Notes: generated from the letters alone by a model not told the origin. A stretch of DNA of 64,000 bases from Lactarius indigo (GCA_025766275.1 JAFKAC010000083.1:124001-188000), one strand, 5' to 3'; counted from the stretch's first letter, positions 1-12,048 are shown. Translations and numbers: made by a program.

Positions 1-1623
1 CACTGGTGATAATGGCGGGGTTGCTGACCAGCCAGCAGGTAATACAGTCAGTGCAACAATGAAGGTACCTGGACCTATGCGTGACCCATTGCCACTTTGA
101 GAAGGTAGGAACACCCACCCTGGCCAGAGGGACGGCATCCAACCGACTCCTCGTCGATCCTCTCAACAGGTCGCAACAGAGCGCAGCCACAAGTGGCTGG
201 AACTTGAGGAAAAGCTACGCATAGCAGAAGAAGCAAAAGATATGCTGGCACAGATGGAGCTTGAGGATGAGAGGTTTGAGGAGGGCATTGAGGAGGATTG
301 TCATCAGACACACAAACATCATCAACAACGGGAAGCACTTACAATCGAGGAGAGCGACGAAGAGATCCAAGGAATAGATGAGGTTGATGAAACTGAGGAT
401 GACAACAACAAGGACGATGATGATGATGAGGGTGATGATGAGGACGAAGGTACTGGCAAAGTAAAGGTGAGCCCACATCCAAATACCAAGGATGGCATTG
501 ATCACTTACCAGCAAGTCAGGGTAAAGCGAAACGTAAAGCCGGCAAGGCATTGAGGACTGAATTCCACAAAGAGATCAATGTTAAGGCAGCAGAGCTATG
601 GGGTGCAAGAGGGCAGAAAAACCCAAAGCCGAAGGATGGGACAGCAAGGTAAGTTCAAGTTCTGATGTGGACGGCACAACCCTCATCAATACAAACTTAC
701 ATTTGTTGACAGGTTCTCACCCGTGGACCTTAACCCCACACAGCACACTACAGCTGGAGTCGCCGGCACAAAGACAACTATGGGCTGTGTCATCAGTGAA
801 GTCGCCATTGGTGGCCTGGATGACGCTGACATTGAGGTTGTACGTCCAATTGCATTCAGGCCAATTTATTCCCAACACCAACCGCCGACAATCCCACCTG
901 GTGGCCCTGGCCTACAGCTACAGCACAATCACAACTGGAGGAACAATGTACATCCTTTGTGCCTCCTTACAACAGACTTGGGAGTACTCACACTTAGTGA
1001 ACAGCTTGCTGGCCTTGCTTCCCATGCAATCACCGAGTTCTTGACAAGAATGACGTAGATACAAATCACAGGCCCTACGTCGCACAGACCAAGCTGAAGA
1101 TCAGGGCCGCTGTTCAGCCCCAATACAGAAATCCATCAATGGGTCTCACTAATGTTCTTGGTCCCGAACATTTTGTTCTTCAGCGTACTTGGGCTAAAGT
1201 CTTCCTTCTGAGCCTTATGTATCAGTTCTTTATTTCGACAGGCCCTTTTCAAGACTTTACCAACAATTTCTCCCCCTTTGTTGCTCTCATACAAGAGGCA
1301 TTCAATGCCACGCATCCCAACGTTTCGTATACAGTAGCCACTGGTGATGCCATTGTAACAACGGTGAGTTATGCTCGTATTCTTGGCACCCCGCAGACTG
1401 AAGTGCCCTACCCTATCAGTCATTCGAATGACTCAAATCCAAGCGCTCTTTGATAGCCTCCAAGGCTCTCAAGCACGTCAAGAAGTACTTTGAAGGTGAT
1501 AGGTTCAAAGACAGACCAGAAGACATCAAGAGCCATGTGTGGTGGGCCCTTCGTCCAGATGGTCTGGCTTACCAGGCATCCCCAACTCTGATTGACTGTC
1601 CTTTCAATTGCAAGAGTCCTGAA
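1..1623 (+). pseudogene. DUF6532-like gene, decayed, 5' end outside window
   Basis: The reading frame begins before the window. Codons near 170-648 encode a charged segment with a long Asp/Glu run. An intron (GTAAGT at about 649 to CAG at about 712) joins it to a second exon carrying GGPGLQLQHNHNWRNN and LGVLTLSEQLAGLA. A frameshift near 1050 is followed by an open stretch (about 1054-1362) with FVALIQEAFNATHPNVSYTV, a second probable intron (from about 1362), and a last piece ending DIKSHVWWALRPDGLAY and then CKSPEC. This order resembles DUF6532-domain proteins of Agaricomycetes, which have no assigned function. A stop within the last exon (SFE*LKSK) and the frameshift make it inactive. The 3' end is cut by the LTR at 1624. 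The family call rests on recalled motif similarity. Confidence 0.55.
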
Positions 1624-2230
1624 TGTTGATAAGTGGCCCGCGTGCACTTAGCGGCTCTAAAGGACTTGCAGATATGGACTGCTTTAGATAAGATATATTG
1701 GACCTGTAGATTAGATTATATGATCTGTACAATCTCGTACTTCTTAGCTTATCTATGACATCATGTACAATGACATCATGTAGAACACTCTGGACATTTA
1801 TTGTACTCCTTCCTTTGTTCTCTTTGCGGCGTTATCTTTATTGTGATGTCACTATGATATCATACTTGTCTAGACTTTCTTTGTTCTGGTTGCCTTGTTC
1901 TCCTTTGGTACATTCCTTTTGTCCTGTATGTAGAACAACGCTCCTTGTATTCCGTGACTCTATGTTACTGTCCTTGTACTAGTGTCACACCTCTGTATAG
2001 TATAAGTAGAGTACTCTGTACGCCCTGGTCCACATCAGTTCTCACTCTGTTGTGTGCCAGGTAAAGTCCCTCTCCTGTAATACTATGATCAGTTCTCACT
2101 CTGTTGTGTGCCAGACACTCTTGCTTTACTTGCCTGACAACTTCCTGTTGCTGCTTCAAGCACTCTCTGCATATCTCACCACAGTCACCTTTGCCACTGT
2201 GAGTATGCTCTCTATCTGTGCTGTTCATCA
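1624..2230 (+). repeat. LTR-A (copia) copy, forward
   Basis: Begins TGTTGATAAGTG and ends GCTGTTCATCA, the same termini as the LTRs of the copia element at 51092, but clearly diverged from it. No matching flank duplication: CTGAA precedes and CCCCA follows. It truncates the DUF6532-like gene. Confidence 0.85.
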
Positions 2231-2481
2231 CCCCATTCTCACACCTGCCACATGGCACCGCCTTGCTATGGCGTCCTTGGCAGCTATCGCACGTGGCGTA
2301 CTGCGGTCACCTAGACCCATTATGTCAGGCACTAAGTCGATGAATTGGTCATCTGACACATTCATTGCTCATGAGTCAGTTGTTAAGCCACTAATGGTTG
2401 GAGGTACCATTCGAGCAATGGCCCTCCAAATCACAGGGTACTTTGACACCAACTGTAATAACCCTCTCCACACCAACCCTG
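2231..2481. other. Unidentified 251-bp fragment between inverted LTR-A copies
   Basis: Sequence not found elsewhere in the window. It is open on the plus strand and, with one stop, on the minus strand, where it reads like ordinary protein (for example VIWRAIARMVPPTISGLTT and DDQFIDLVPDIMGLGDRS). I do not recognise the protein. It is not the continuation of the DUF6532-like gene, nor of the Gypsy gag on the other side. Confidence 0.4.
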
Positions 2482-3097
2482 TGATGAACAGCACACATAG
2501 AGATCTTACTCACAGAGACAAAGTAGACTGTGGTGAGATAAGAAGGGTGGCTGGAAAGCAGCAACAGCGGTCAGGCAAGTGAAGCAGGGAAGTTGTCTGG
2601 CACATAGCAGTGAGAGAACTGATGTTGGTATTACAGAGGAGGAGACATACCTGGCACACAGCAGTGAGAGAACTGATGTGGACCAGGAGCGTACAAGCAC
2701 TACTACTTATACTGTACAGAGGTGTGACACTAGTACAAGAGTGGTAACGTAGAGTCACAGAATACAAGGAGCGTTGTTCTACATACAGGACAAAAGGAGT
2801 GTATGAAAAGAGAACAAGGCGACTAGAACAAAGAGAGTCCAGACAAAGATGATATCATAATGACATCACAATAAAGATAAGAACTAAAGAAGAACAAAGG
2901 ACTGAGTACAATGAAGTGTCCAGAGTGTTCTACATGATGTCATAGTACATGATGTCATACATGACGCAATGATCAGCGCTAGATTGTACAGATCAAATGT
3001 AAGTAATCTACAAGTCCAATTAATCTAATCTAAAGCAGTCCATGCTGCAAGTCCGATCCGTATGAGCCGCTAAGTGCGCAAGGGTCACTTATCAACA
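2482..3097 (-). repeat. LTR-A (copia) copy, reverse
   Basis: Reverse complement of LTR-A: starts TGATGAACAG and ends CTTATCAACA. The flanks CCCTG and ATGCT do not match, so this is not a simple insertion. Its right edge falls inside the gag of the Gypsy-B element. Confidence 0.88.
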
Positions 3098-3985
3098 ATG
3101 CTCACCTGGCTTAATGGCCAGATACAAGCCGGCATACTCCGTACCAGTGAAGGATTATGGAACGAAGTCACGCGCAGCTTCATGCAGCGCTTCCGCAACA
3201 CCATGGAGCAAGAACAAGCCCAGTACGAACTCAAAAAGGGAGTTAAAATGATTGGGGGCAATCTAGATGAGTATTGCACCCAATTCGAACAGTTAATACG
3301 CCGCGCTCAATACAGACTCAATGATCCCCAGACATTGGATCTGTTCGCAAGCGGACTACCAAAAGACCTATACGAAAAGGTCTACACCCTTGATAATCCC
3401 CGCAACTATCATGAGTGGAAAGAAGCAGCCACCACTCGCCAACAACAGTATCTCCATCTCAAAGCAGTGTTAAACAAAGGGGTTCCCCAAGGACCGGGTC
3501 AAGGACGACAACGTCAACAACGACAATGGCAAGGACCGCCAAGAAGTTCCTGGCAACCAAGGAACTTACCACGAGACCCAAATGCGATGGATACTTCAGC
3601 AGATCGAATCCAAGGGCGACTCGCAGGAGCAGAAGACATACTTACTCCTCGTCCCCCATACCGACCCAGAGGAGGGTTCCTTCAAAGAGGAGGAGGACGC
3701 AACAACCAAAGGCCAGTCACATGTTATAACTGTGGGAAGGACGGACACATGGCCCGCGATTGCAGACAACCACGAGGAGGATATCAACCTCCAGCATCCA
3801 CTAGTCGGTACGTGGACACCAACTATCATCAGCAAGAACCCGAAGTCGCTACCAGGGCGGTTCAAGATGTACCCCCTCAACAGCGCGCCAGCGATTGGCT
3901 CAACGGAGTAGCAGGAGAATCAGATGACGTAAAGGACATTATCCTCCAACAATTATGGAAGAAGGAGGGTTTTCAGGACGCCTGA
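3098..3985 (+). pseudogene. Gypsy-B Gag, N-terminally truncated
   Basis: The frame continues into the adjacent LTR, so the apparent ATG at 3074 is not the native start. Residues match the retrotransposon gag domain (LTWLNGQIQAGI, GLWNEVTRSFMQRF, EQAQYELKKGVKM, DLFASGLPKDLYEK). A single CCHC zinc knuckle, CYNCGKDGHMARDC, lies near 3720-3762 and should bind the RNA genome. The last codons contain the heptamer GGGTTTT (3967-3973) in phase for -1 slippage, followed by TGA at 3983. The intact paralogue at 13345 is 663 codons, so over half of this Gag is gone. Confidence 0.88.
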
Positions 3986-6900
3986 ACCCATCGGCCTGGG
4001 TGAGGGCAGTTAAATGTAACAGTGTAATCATGACTTGCTATCGTTCTATGAGAGTTCCAGTATCGATTCGCACCAGTTACGCAATGGCCGACATACGAGC
4101 ACTCGTCGACTCAGGAGCAACCCACTGCTTCATGAAACCCTCCTTTGCAAAAAGGATGGGACTCGGGACCAAACAACTTGACGTCCCAAAGAAAATATGG
4201 AATATTGATAATACCGAAAATAAGTCGGGACGTATCACTCATTATACTGATGTCGACGTCCAAACTAAAGGAATTCATAAGGAAATCCGCTTCCTTATCA
4301 CAGACATTGGCAATGAAGACATTGTACTAGGATATCCCTGGCTTGCCACCTACGACCCGCATATCAAATGGTCGCAAGCCGCTATCCACGAGGATATGCT
4401 CCCCATTATCATTCGTTCAACCAATCCCTATGTCAAGACAACACCGGTAGTCGCAACAACCACCGTTCAGAATGACGACAACTATGAAGTAGTACACTCC
4501 TGCGTCATCACGGACGAACAGCGACAACAGTTCGAAGAAGGATGTCGAATCCGAGCCACCGCCACTGACCTTGCTATTGCCGCTCAACAATATGTCACTA
4601 AAGCTGAGTTGCCTCCCGAATACCGAGAATTTGAACGCCTCTTCAGTGAAGAAGCGTCGGACAGGTTTCCGCCCAGCAGGCCCTGGGATCATGCTATTGA
4701 ATTCAAACCAGGGACAGCTGACGCAATTGATTGCAAAATATACCCTATGACTCAAGAAGAAGACAAGAAGCTACGCGAATGGATAGACGAACAACTCAAG
4801 AAAGGGTACATAAGACCCTCGAAATCCCCATACGCGTCATCCTTCTTCATCAAAAAGAAGGATGGAAAATTGCGACCCGTCCAAGACTATTGAAAAATCA
4901 ACGCGGTTACCATCCGCAATCAATACCCGCTCCCTCTCATCTCCGACCTCATCACCAACCTCAGCAATGCCCACATCTACACTAAACTCGACGTTAGATG
5001 GGGATATAACAATGTACGTATCAAAGAGGGAGATGAGGAAAAGGCAGTGTTTAAGATGCACTATGAATTGTTCGAACCAACAGTGATGTTTTTCGGCCTA
5101 ACCAACTCCCCGGCAATGTTCCAGACGATGATGAATTTCATCTTCAGGGACATTATCGCGAAACACGAAAAACGAGGCACTGTCATTCGGGTCTACATGG
5201 ACGACATCGGCATCGCGACAGGACTTAACCACTCACTACAGGACCACATTGAAGCTGTTAAGGACGTGCTCCGCGTATCTGCGAAGCACGATTTGTATTA
5301 CAAGCTTGAGAAATGCCTCTTCCACTCCCCACGTATGGATTACCTGGGGGTAATCCTTGAAAAGGGGGTGACACGCATGGACCCCATCAAAATTTCGGGC
5401 ATCAAGGATTGGCCTACACCAACGAAAGTTAAGGATGTCCGCTCTTTTCTCGGTTTTTGCAATTTTTACCGACCTTTTATATGGGGCTTCACAACCAAAG
5501 CACGACCACTGAACAAACTCACACGTAAAGACACCGAATGGCACTGGGGAACAGAGGAAGAAAGAGCATTCCAAGACCTCAAAACCCTCGTTACTAGTGA
5601 ACCCATCCTCGCACATCCAGACCTCACCCAACAGTTCGAATTAGAAGTCGACGCGTCCGGTTTTGCCACGGGCGCAGTCCTCCTTCAACGAAAAGCAGAT
5701 GGAAAGCGACACCCTATCGGTTACTACTCATCCACCCTCAATGAAGCCGAAAGAAATTATGACATTTACGACCTTGAACTCCTGGCCATCGTCAAAGCCT
5801 TCAGGCATTGGAGACCCCTACTAGCGGGTTCCCCCCACAAGATCAAAGTATTCTCCGACCATCTTAACCTACAATACTGGAAATCACCGCAAAAGATTAG
5901 TAGGTGCGTGGCAAGGGAAGTACTCGAACTCTCAGAGTACGACTTTGAGATTCACCACATTAAGGGAACTTCCAACGGACGCGCAGACGCACTGTCACGA
6001 AGACCAGATTATGATCAGGGGGAAAACGATAACGAAGGGATAACGGTATTACCGGAGAACGTCTTTGCACGCGCGACCACGCTAGAAGAACCACGACATC
6101 CGCACTGGAGGCCTGAGATCTTGCCAGTGGAAATGACCCCAGAACACCCCATCTACAAACAAGATACAGCTAAGTTGAAACCGTGGGTTGATGCTCACAA
6201 GCTAAAAGACATCGAAGGGACATGGTATAAGGACGGACGCCGAGTGGTCACTGGTGGCATCCATGACAAACGCACCATTATTGCTGCTCACCACGATTCC
6301 CCTGTTTACGGCCACCCGGGTATCAAGCGCACCCTTCAACTCACTGAACAACACTATTGGTGGCCGCAGATGAAGAACGATGTTCAAGATTACGTCAAAG
6401 GTTGTGCGGAGTGCCAGTGGCACAAAGTCAATCTCCGCCCCATTAGAGCGCCTTTACAACCCATATACCCTAAACCAGAAGCTCTACCATTCGAAACTAT
6501 CGCCGTGGATTTTATTACTAAACTCCCTGCCTCTCGTGGCTACGACTCTATTTTGACAGTGACCGACCACGACTGCACCAAAGCTGCCGTTTTTATCCCC
6601 TGCAATGAAGAGATAACTGCTGAAGGGACAGCCGCCCTGTACGTCTCCCATATCTTCCCACGGTTCGGACTCCCTTCGCGCGTTATCAGTGATCGAGATC
6701 CCCGCTTCGCATCCAAGTTTATGCGGGAGATATGCAAAATCCTTGGCATCAGCCAAAATATCTCAACTGCTTATCACCCTAGAACCGATGGCCAATCGGA
6801 ATGGACAAATCAGTGGCTGGAACAATATCTCCGTTTTTGGGTAAATGAGCGGCAGGACGACTGGGTTCGTTATCTGCCTATGGCAGAATTCACGCATAAC

Positions 6901-8619
6901 AATTGGCCCAACGAAACTACGCGGGAGTCTCCCTTCTTCCTCTTATCAGGATTCAACCCTTGTGCTGATTGGACCGATAGGCCTTCCCCTATCCCGCAGG
7001 TGTCTTTGAGATTAGATCAGTTCAAACAGGCACGACAGCGTGCCTTCTCCTGCATGCTCCGGGCACAAAAGTCTTGGGTCAAACATAAAGATACGCCCAA
7101 ATTCAAAGAAGGAGACCTCGTATGGCTCGAAGGACGCCACCTACGTACACATCAACCAACCGCAAAACTAGCGGCCAAGAGACACGGACCATTTAAGGTC
7201 ACCCAGGTGATGTCCCCTGTCAATTACCGCCTCGAACTTCCCACGCAGTGGAGCATCCATGATGTCTTCCACATAGATCTTCTCACACCTTATCGCGAAA
7301 CACCCACGCACGGACCAAACTATCAGCGCCCACCACCTGATTTGGTCGATAACGAAGAAGAATACGAAGTCGAGAAGATTCTGGACTCTCAGCGATTCGG
7401 CAGAAGACGACGGCTCCAATACCTTGTGAAATGGAGGGGTTATCCGGACTCGGATAATCAGTGGATAGACAAGGATGATGTATTTGCCGATGAAGCCGTT
7501 CGGGAGTTCAAACATTCTAACCCCGACTCCTCCAACGATGCCGCAGCCAGTAGAGCTGTCACCGGAAGCCATACCGCCATGCAACATGAGGAAGACGGCC
7601 CTATCACTAGTGAAGAACTGCACCAGACACTGCAACAATTCCCTCTGCCCATACAGGGAGTTGTCGACGACGATCCAGCAACAACTCAACCAGCACCTCC
7701 GCCGCCAATGTACGCCCTCACAAACCCCAACACCGGTGAGCCCAAAGTCTTCCTCACCGAAGACGAGCTCTTTCGGCTTCAAGCAGCTGTCCCACGCGGT
7801 GAAGCCACCAGACGCCATGAAGAAGTACAAACAAGAGTGGAAGGAGACGGTGGCACGGTGGCAGCAGGAGCAACTGCATATCGCCGCCTTCCGACGCCGA
7901 ATGATGAAGGAGCGGAAGGAGTACTGGACGAAGATGAGGATGAGGACGAGCTTGGAGACCACTACCCCATCAGGCACGCATTCCTTAACCATGAATTCTA
8001 CGCTGAAGATCCAGCTGCCACTCCCTACCTCGTTGACGCAGCGGGGGGGCCTTTACACAGGGGACGAGTCGCTGTGGCACAAGCGGCTCATTATACACCA
8101 ATGGGCGAACGAGACCCAGCAACCAGGGCCGTCGTCCCTGAAGGGTTCCGGATCAATAGAGGACCCAATTACATTCCGTTCCCGATCAAGCTCCCCAATG
8201 GACTGACGGTACAAGCATCCCACGTACAGGTTATCCGAGGAGGAGACCCCTTCGTACTCGGATTAGCTCCAGGGTCGGGTTTCCTCTACGGTAAACCCCT
8301 CTACGCCACCCCCCATCTCCCGAAGGACAACCGAGCATTCATACCCCACGAAGAATACTTCATGCTTCGTGACCAACACCCCACTGACCTTCTTCTAATG
8401 CGCATTGGGGATGTCACTCTTACTCAGGAGTTGCACCGGTTCCGGCAGTTCACGTTTGCCGAAGACCAATTGGAGAAGCGGATGCGGCAACTACAACTGG
8501 AGTTGGAGATGGTGAGGGATGACAAAAAGGACAGTCTCTATTGCCTGGAGCGTGCTAACATACTAGCGCGGATGGAGGATGAAGCGGAAAGAATGAGACA
8601 GGAATCGGCAGCGGACTAG
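3973..8619 (+). pseudogene. Gypsy-B Pol polyprotein, one nonsense codon
   Basis: Read in -1 relative to gag after the slippery site. Domains in order: aspartic protease (ALVDSGATHCF, near 4100), reverse transcriptase with YMDD near 5191, RNase H (ELEVDASGFATGAVLLQ), H2C2 integrase zinc finger (HHDSPVYGHPG to CAECQ), DDE integrase core, chromodomain (EYEVEKILDSQRFGRRRRLQ to YPDSDNQWIDKDD) and a long C-terminal region. One in-frame TGA at 4891-4893 interrupts the RT motif VQDY-KINAVTIRNQYPL, where the intact paralogue has Arg; CGA to TGA explains it. The integrase also has Trp (SEWTNQW) where copy 2 of Gypsy-C has Arg, again fitting a C-to-T change. Otherwise open for about 1,550 codons. Confidence 0.92.
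7475..8206 (+). CDS. Candidate overlapping +1-frame ORF in Gypsy-B pol
   Basis: A 243-codon ORF in the +1 frame of pol, from the end of the chromodomain into the C-terminal region. At 7831-7930 it encodes a Trp- and Arg-rich helical segment (EWKETVARWQQEQL, then AAFRRRMMKERKEYW). It ends SLKGSGSIEDPITFRSRSSS and stop. Counterparts in Gypsy-C and Gypsy-E share the frame offset, approximate length, helical segment and stop position. No domain is recognised and no start signal is proven. The alternative is chance openness in a stop-poor region; the closer similarity of this frame than of pol across the middle segment argues against that. Confidence 0.45.
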   Translation: MMYLPMKPFGSSNILTPTPPTMPQPVELSPEAIPPCNMRKTALSLVKNCTRHCNNSLCPYRELSTTIQQQLNQHLRRQCTPSQTPTPVSPKSSSPKTSSFGFKQLSHAVKPPDAMKKYKQEWKETVARWQQEQLHIAAFRRRMMKERKEYWTKMRMRTSLETTTPSGTHSLTMNSTLKIQLPLPTSLTQRGGLYTGDESLWHKRLIIHQWANETQQPGPSSLKGSGSIEDPITFRSRSSSPMD

Positions 8620-8651
8620 TGAGGTGGGCCTCACTTCTGAAAAGGGGGTGA

Positions 8652-9157
8652 TGTTACAGTATGGACCAATTACGTGCTTGAGATGACTCATGACCGGTTA
8701 TGACTACGGTCCGATAGTAGTATTAGTCATGGACCTTTACATCGTATCAGTCAGCATAGTAGTTCACATGTGATTGTGGCTCATGTATGACTCATTCCTA
8801 GGATAGCTGTACTAGGGTTCGAGCTAGTTACGCTATTGGTTACTTACTGTTCCAGCGGCGCTTTAAAGCCCGCGCGTATCTGTATAAATAGTTGATACGG
8901 AAGACCAAGAGTCCCCATCTTGGTCTTCTTCAATCCACCATCTTGACTCGTCTTTTGCTTGCCTTAGTCTTTGACTAAGTGTACCTCCGCTTCTATTCAC
9001 CAAGGGATAGTACTCTACCATTTCAGCTGCAGCATGTGCCAGTGTGCCCCTGTTCAGCTTGCGTTGGGTTGACACAAGATCCCCATTCGCTTGTCTTCGC
9101 CAAGTCGATTACACTGTTACAGAGTCCAAGTCGGACTAACGCCGGTGGAGCGTAACA
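8652..9157 (+). repeat. LTR-B, 3' LTR of Gypsy-B
   Basis: 506 bp, TGTTACAGTATGG to GGAGCGTAACA. A TATAAATA box at 8883 lies 34 nt upstream of ATCTTGGTCTT (8917-8927), the predicted RNA 5' end. An upstream inverted arm (GAAGACCAAGA) makes a palindrome across the start. Two other LTR-B copies lie at 24663 and 25339. Confidence 0.9.
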
Positions 9158-11064
9158 ATCGGCGTGACACTGGGCGCTGGTGTCGCATACCCTGGTAGTG
9201 AGGGCTCATATTGCGACACAGGCCTTTGTGACGTGGGCCATTGAGGGTGCCACGTAGTTTCGGTCATGCGGCTGCTTGATGGGGGTTGCCAGGGTCTCTG
9301 GGTACGCGGATATGGGCAATTTCGTGAGAGGTGTCCCGGTGCGTTACAATTATAACAGAGGACGTTCCTTAAGTCCCTTCGAGATCCTCCTCGTCCCCGT
9401 CCCCTAGCTCCGGGTCCTCCTCTAGGTGGGAACGGAGGTGGGGACCACGTGTGGGGCAGTTTGTTGAAGTCTATGTCCTCCGACCCCGCAAGTCTCACCT
9501 TGGCGCGGTCTGCCGATGTGTCCATTGCCCACAGGTTGTTTTGTGGCAAGTTTTGCGGGAGCGTCCATCTGGCATTGCTGCTTTGCTTCTTCTGTTGTGT
9601 TGGCATGTTTTTGTACTCATTAAGCCTTGCTTTGAGGTGTATATAGTTCTTTTGCCTTTTGAGGACGGCTCTTTTCCAATCGTCGAACATGATTGGGTCG
9701 TCAAACTGGAATGCGTTCTTGAACAGTTCCTTGGGTAACCCCGACGTAAAGAGGTCAATGGTTTGTGGTTCATTAAGGCGATAGTGAGCTTTCCGTGCTA
9801 GTTGTTCGAAGTCATTGACGTACTTGTCAATGTCTTCTCCCGTCATTTTGAAGCCCTTTCGTAGTATAGCTTGCGCTTGCTCTCGTTCCAGCGTATTTTC
9901 AAATCGCTGACTGAACCCGTCGGCCACAGCATCCCATAGGTCTCGGGTGTGGGGACTAATTCCTCGTTGTATTTGTCTGTTGAGCCAGTTCAAGAAGGAT
10001 AGTACCCATTCGCTGACTGCTCCGCCTTTGATGTAGGAAAGAAACAGAAGACATCTTCTGTAGTCGTTGCGCATGATGGGGGCGTCCAAGTTCATGCCCC
10101 AGTAGACGTGCCACTGCGTTAGGAATTGGTCTACTTTGAGTCTGTCTCTGTCGAAAATAGAGGGTGGCTCGCCGGTTAATTTTTCACTCGAATGTCCCCC
10201 TCCTCCTGTGCCTCCGTCGCCACCTCCCCCACCACCTCCTCCTGGTGGTCCAGCGGGTGGTCTTCTGGGCGGTTCGGTTCTTCGCAGGTCGAACAGGATT
10301 CCTCCATCCGGTGGCGGCGGCGGGTCCCCACTAGGTCCTCCCACGCCTGGGGGGAGTTCCATCATGGGTCGTTGTCCTGATGGAGGGTCTCCTCTATCCG
10401 ACCCTATGGCTCGAAAGATTGCGGCGTCGTCCGCGGTCATTCGTACTCCTGTTTCTGAATCGATGGGCATGAGTATTTCTCTTGCTTCAGCTCTTATTGC
10501 GCGTGCTTCCTCGATCGTGACTTCTTCCATAGCTTGTGTGAGCGTTGCCATGATGGCTGGTGATCGGATGTGAATTGGTTCGGGTTCTGTAATATGTGCA
10601 GACTCAGCTCGTTCAATGAGGAGATCTTGTATTGCTCCTCCGCTGGTTTCCGTCTGGTCTGGCTCCCGTCCTTCGCTACTTCTTTGACTTTGTTCTTCTT
10701 CTTCGGATACCACTTCCCCGATGGAGTGTTCTTGTAGCTGTCCGTCGATGGGACCCCAATCTGCTTGGCTATTGAGTTCACGTGCATCGATATCGCACTG
10801 GTATCTGGGTCCTGCTGGGCGGATAACGTCCCACTGAGATTCTATGGGGTTCCACGTAACTTCTACCCAACACAGATGGTCGAAGTTGAACTCAACTGGA
10901 TGGAACCTGGTAGGTCCGTTAAATTCCACAAAGTATCCGGTTTCTTCTTGTCTTTCCCTCCAACTGGCAGCTTGTAAAAAGCGCGTGGGGACGTTACATT
11001 CTCCTCTTCTTGGGATTGAATAAGGACGGAAGCTCGTCCACTGGTCTCTGGTTGTTATGGCCAC
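9158..11064 (-). pseudogene. Gypsy-D Gag, C-terminally truncated
   Basis: The frame opens at GTG (11064) with A at -3 and G at +4. Because TAA lies in frame just upstream, no N-terminal extension is possible. The third codon is ATA where the LTR-E copy has ATG. Features in order: an N-terminal domain shared with the other Gypsy Gags (GYFVEFNGPTRFHPVEFNF, ELNSQADWGPIDGQL), a Gly/Pro-rich linker, the retrotransposon gag domain (TQWHVYWGMNLDAP to RKGFKMTGEDIDKYV) and one CCHC knuckle CYNCNAPGHLSRNC. It reads open to the junction with LTR-B, so the C-terminus and frameshift site are missing. It would form the particle shell and bind RNA if complete. Confidence 0.85.
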
Positions 11065-11083
11065 GGTGGGATCTTGGTCTTAA

Positions 11084-11601
11084 TGTAACGTCGTCACGAC
11101 GTTAGCTCGACTTGAGCTCGATGAGGCAGTAACAACTTAGTGAATATTCTTGCTGACACGATAACGCGGAGGTCCATGTCCCTGCCCCTTTGGGTAAATA
11201 CGCGAAGGTATACCGGCAGGTCGTACTGGCTGATAACTATCACAACTGAAGTTGGATCCTTGGGCGAGAAATGGAGACAAGAGTGGAAGCAGAAAGGAGT
11301 CAAACAAGTGACGATTCAAGAAGACCAAGATGGCGTATCTTGGTCTTCACAAGACAGATTAAATACAAGTCAAGCAGGCTTACAAGCGCTGCTATGAGTC
11401 ACAGTAAAGTAGCGTCCAACGTATCGCGTAAGTAGCTCAAACCCCAATACTACTACTACTAGTATTGGTGGCATAGTCCTCAGTCAGCAATCAGCGCGCA
11501 ATCTCCTATCGTACTTGTATCGCCTATCGTAAGTCTGCAACTAATCTACCTTACCGCCGTAGTTGCAACCGGTACAGTAAGGGTCCGTGCGAAACGTAAC
11601 A
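11084..11601 (-). repeat. LTR-D, 5' LTR of Gypsy-D
   Basis: 518 bp, TGTAACG/CGTAACA termini as seen on the plus strand. On the minus strand a TATTTAA box (11365-11359) precedes ATCTTGGTCTT (11331-11321) by 34 nt, and the primer-binding site follows the LTR after 2 nt. Confidence 0.87.
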
Positions 11602-12048
11602 AGTGAGAGGAGGTGAGTGAGGTGGCAAACGAGAAGGGGTACATGGTTGACTTACATGAATAGCCTTGAGGGAAAGGGCAAGCCTCAATGAGGCTCAATT
11701 CTGTCGACATTGCATACAGGGAAGTAGTCTGAGAGGGTAGACAGATCTAGAGACACGGGCTGTGAGATGTGGGCTGTGATGCAGGGAATGCAACTATTGA
11801 AGTCATGAAGAGTTGAGGGATCAATGCTCAGTTGTCACCTGAGACTAATGAGCTTGGAATATACTCATGGAAAATGGACAATGAAGGTAATGCATATGAA
11901 GGTTGTTGGAGGAGATAACCATGCGGAAATGATGGCTGGCTATAAGCCTGCTGCCTGACGTTTGCAAAAATGACTCAAACGTCTGAGTGAATGCCTGGGC
12001 AGATGTCCTTACAATTAGGTAGAAAGTGTACTGTGACAAGTCATAGAA
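11602..12048. other. No gene seen
   Basis: 447 bp between LTR-D and LTR-G. No ORF, repeat or splice pattern I can support. Possibly remnant host intergenic DNA. Confidence 0.4.

Larger units (their letters stand above)
3098..9157 (+). mobile_element. Gypsy-B chromodomain retrotransposon, 5' truncated
   Basis: Order is partial gag, PR, RT, RNase H, integrase, chromodomain, C-terminal region, polypurine tract (AAAGGGGGTGA) and 3' LTR. The 5' LTR, leader and about the first half of gag are missing, cut exactly at the edge of the reversed LTR-A. The 3' end lies within the gag of the minus-strand LTR-D element, so Gypsy-B inserted into that element before its own 5' end was lost. Confidence 0.92.
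9158..11601 (-). mobile_element. Gypsy-D, truncated: 5' LTR and gag only
   Basis: Minus-strand element with LTR-D at 11084-11601, a primer-binding site AAGACCAAGAT (plus coordinates 11071-11081) and gag running down to 9158, where it is cut by the 3' LTR of Gypsy-B. Pol is absent. The flank outside the LTR is AGTGA; the partner flank is lost. Confidence 0.88.

Noticed and set aside
2052..2582. 176-codon plus-strand ORF across the inverted LTR-A pair
   Set aside because: It runs through parts of two LTRs and the intervening fragment, so it cannot be a native gene.
7168..7992. 274-codon minus-strand ORF opposite Gypsy-B pol (and 208-codon counterparts in Gypsy-C)
   Set aside because: Antisense shadow of the chromodomain and C-terminal coding region; no promoter or independent conservation seen.
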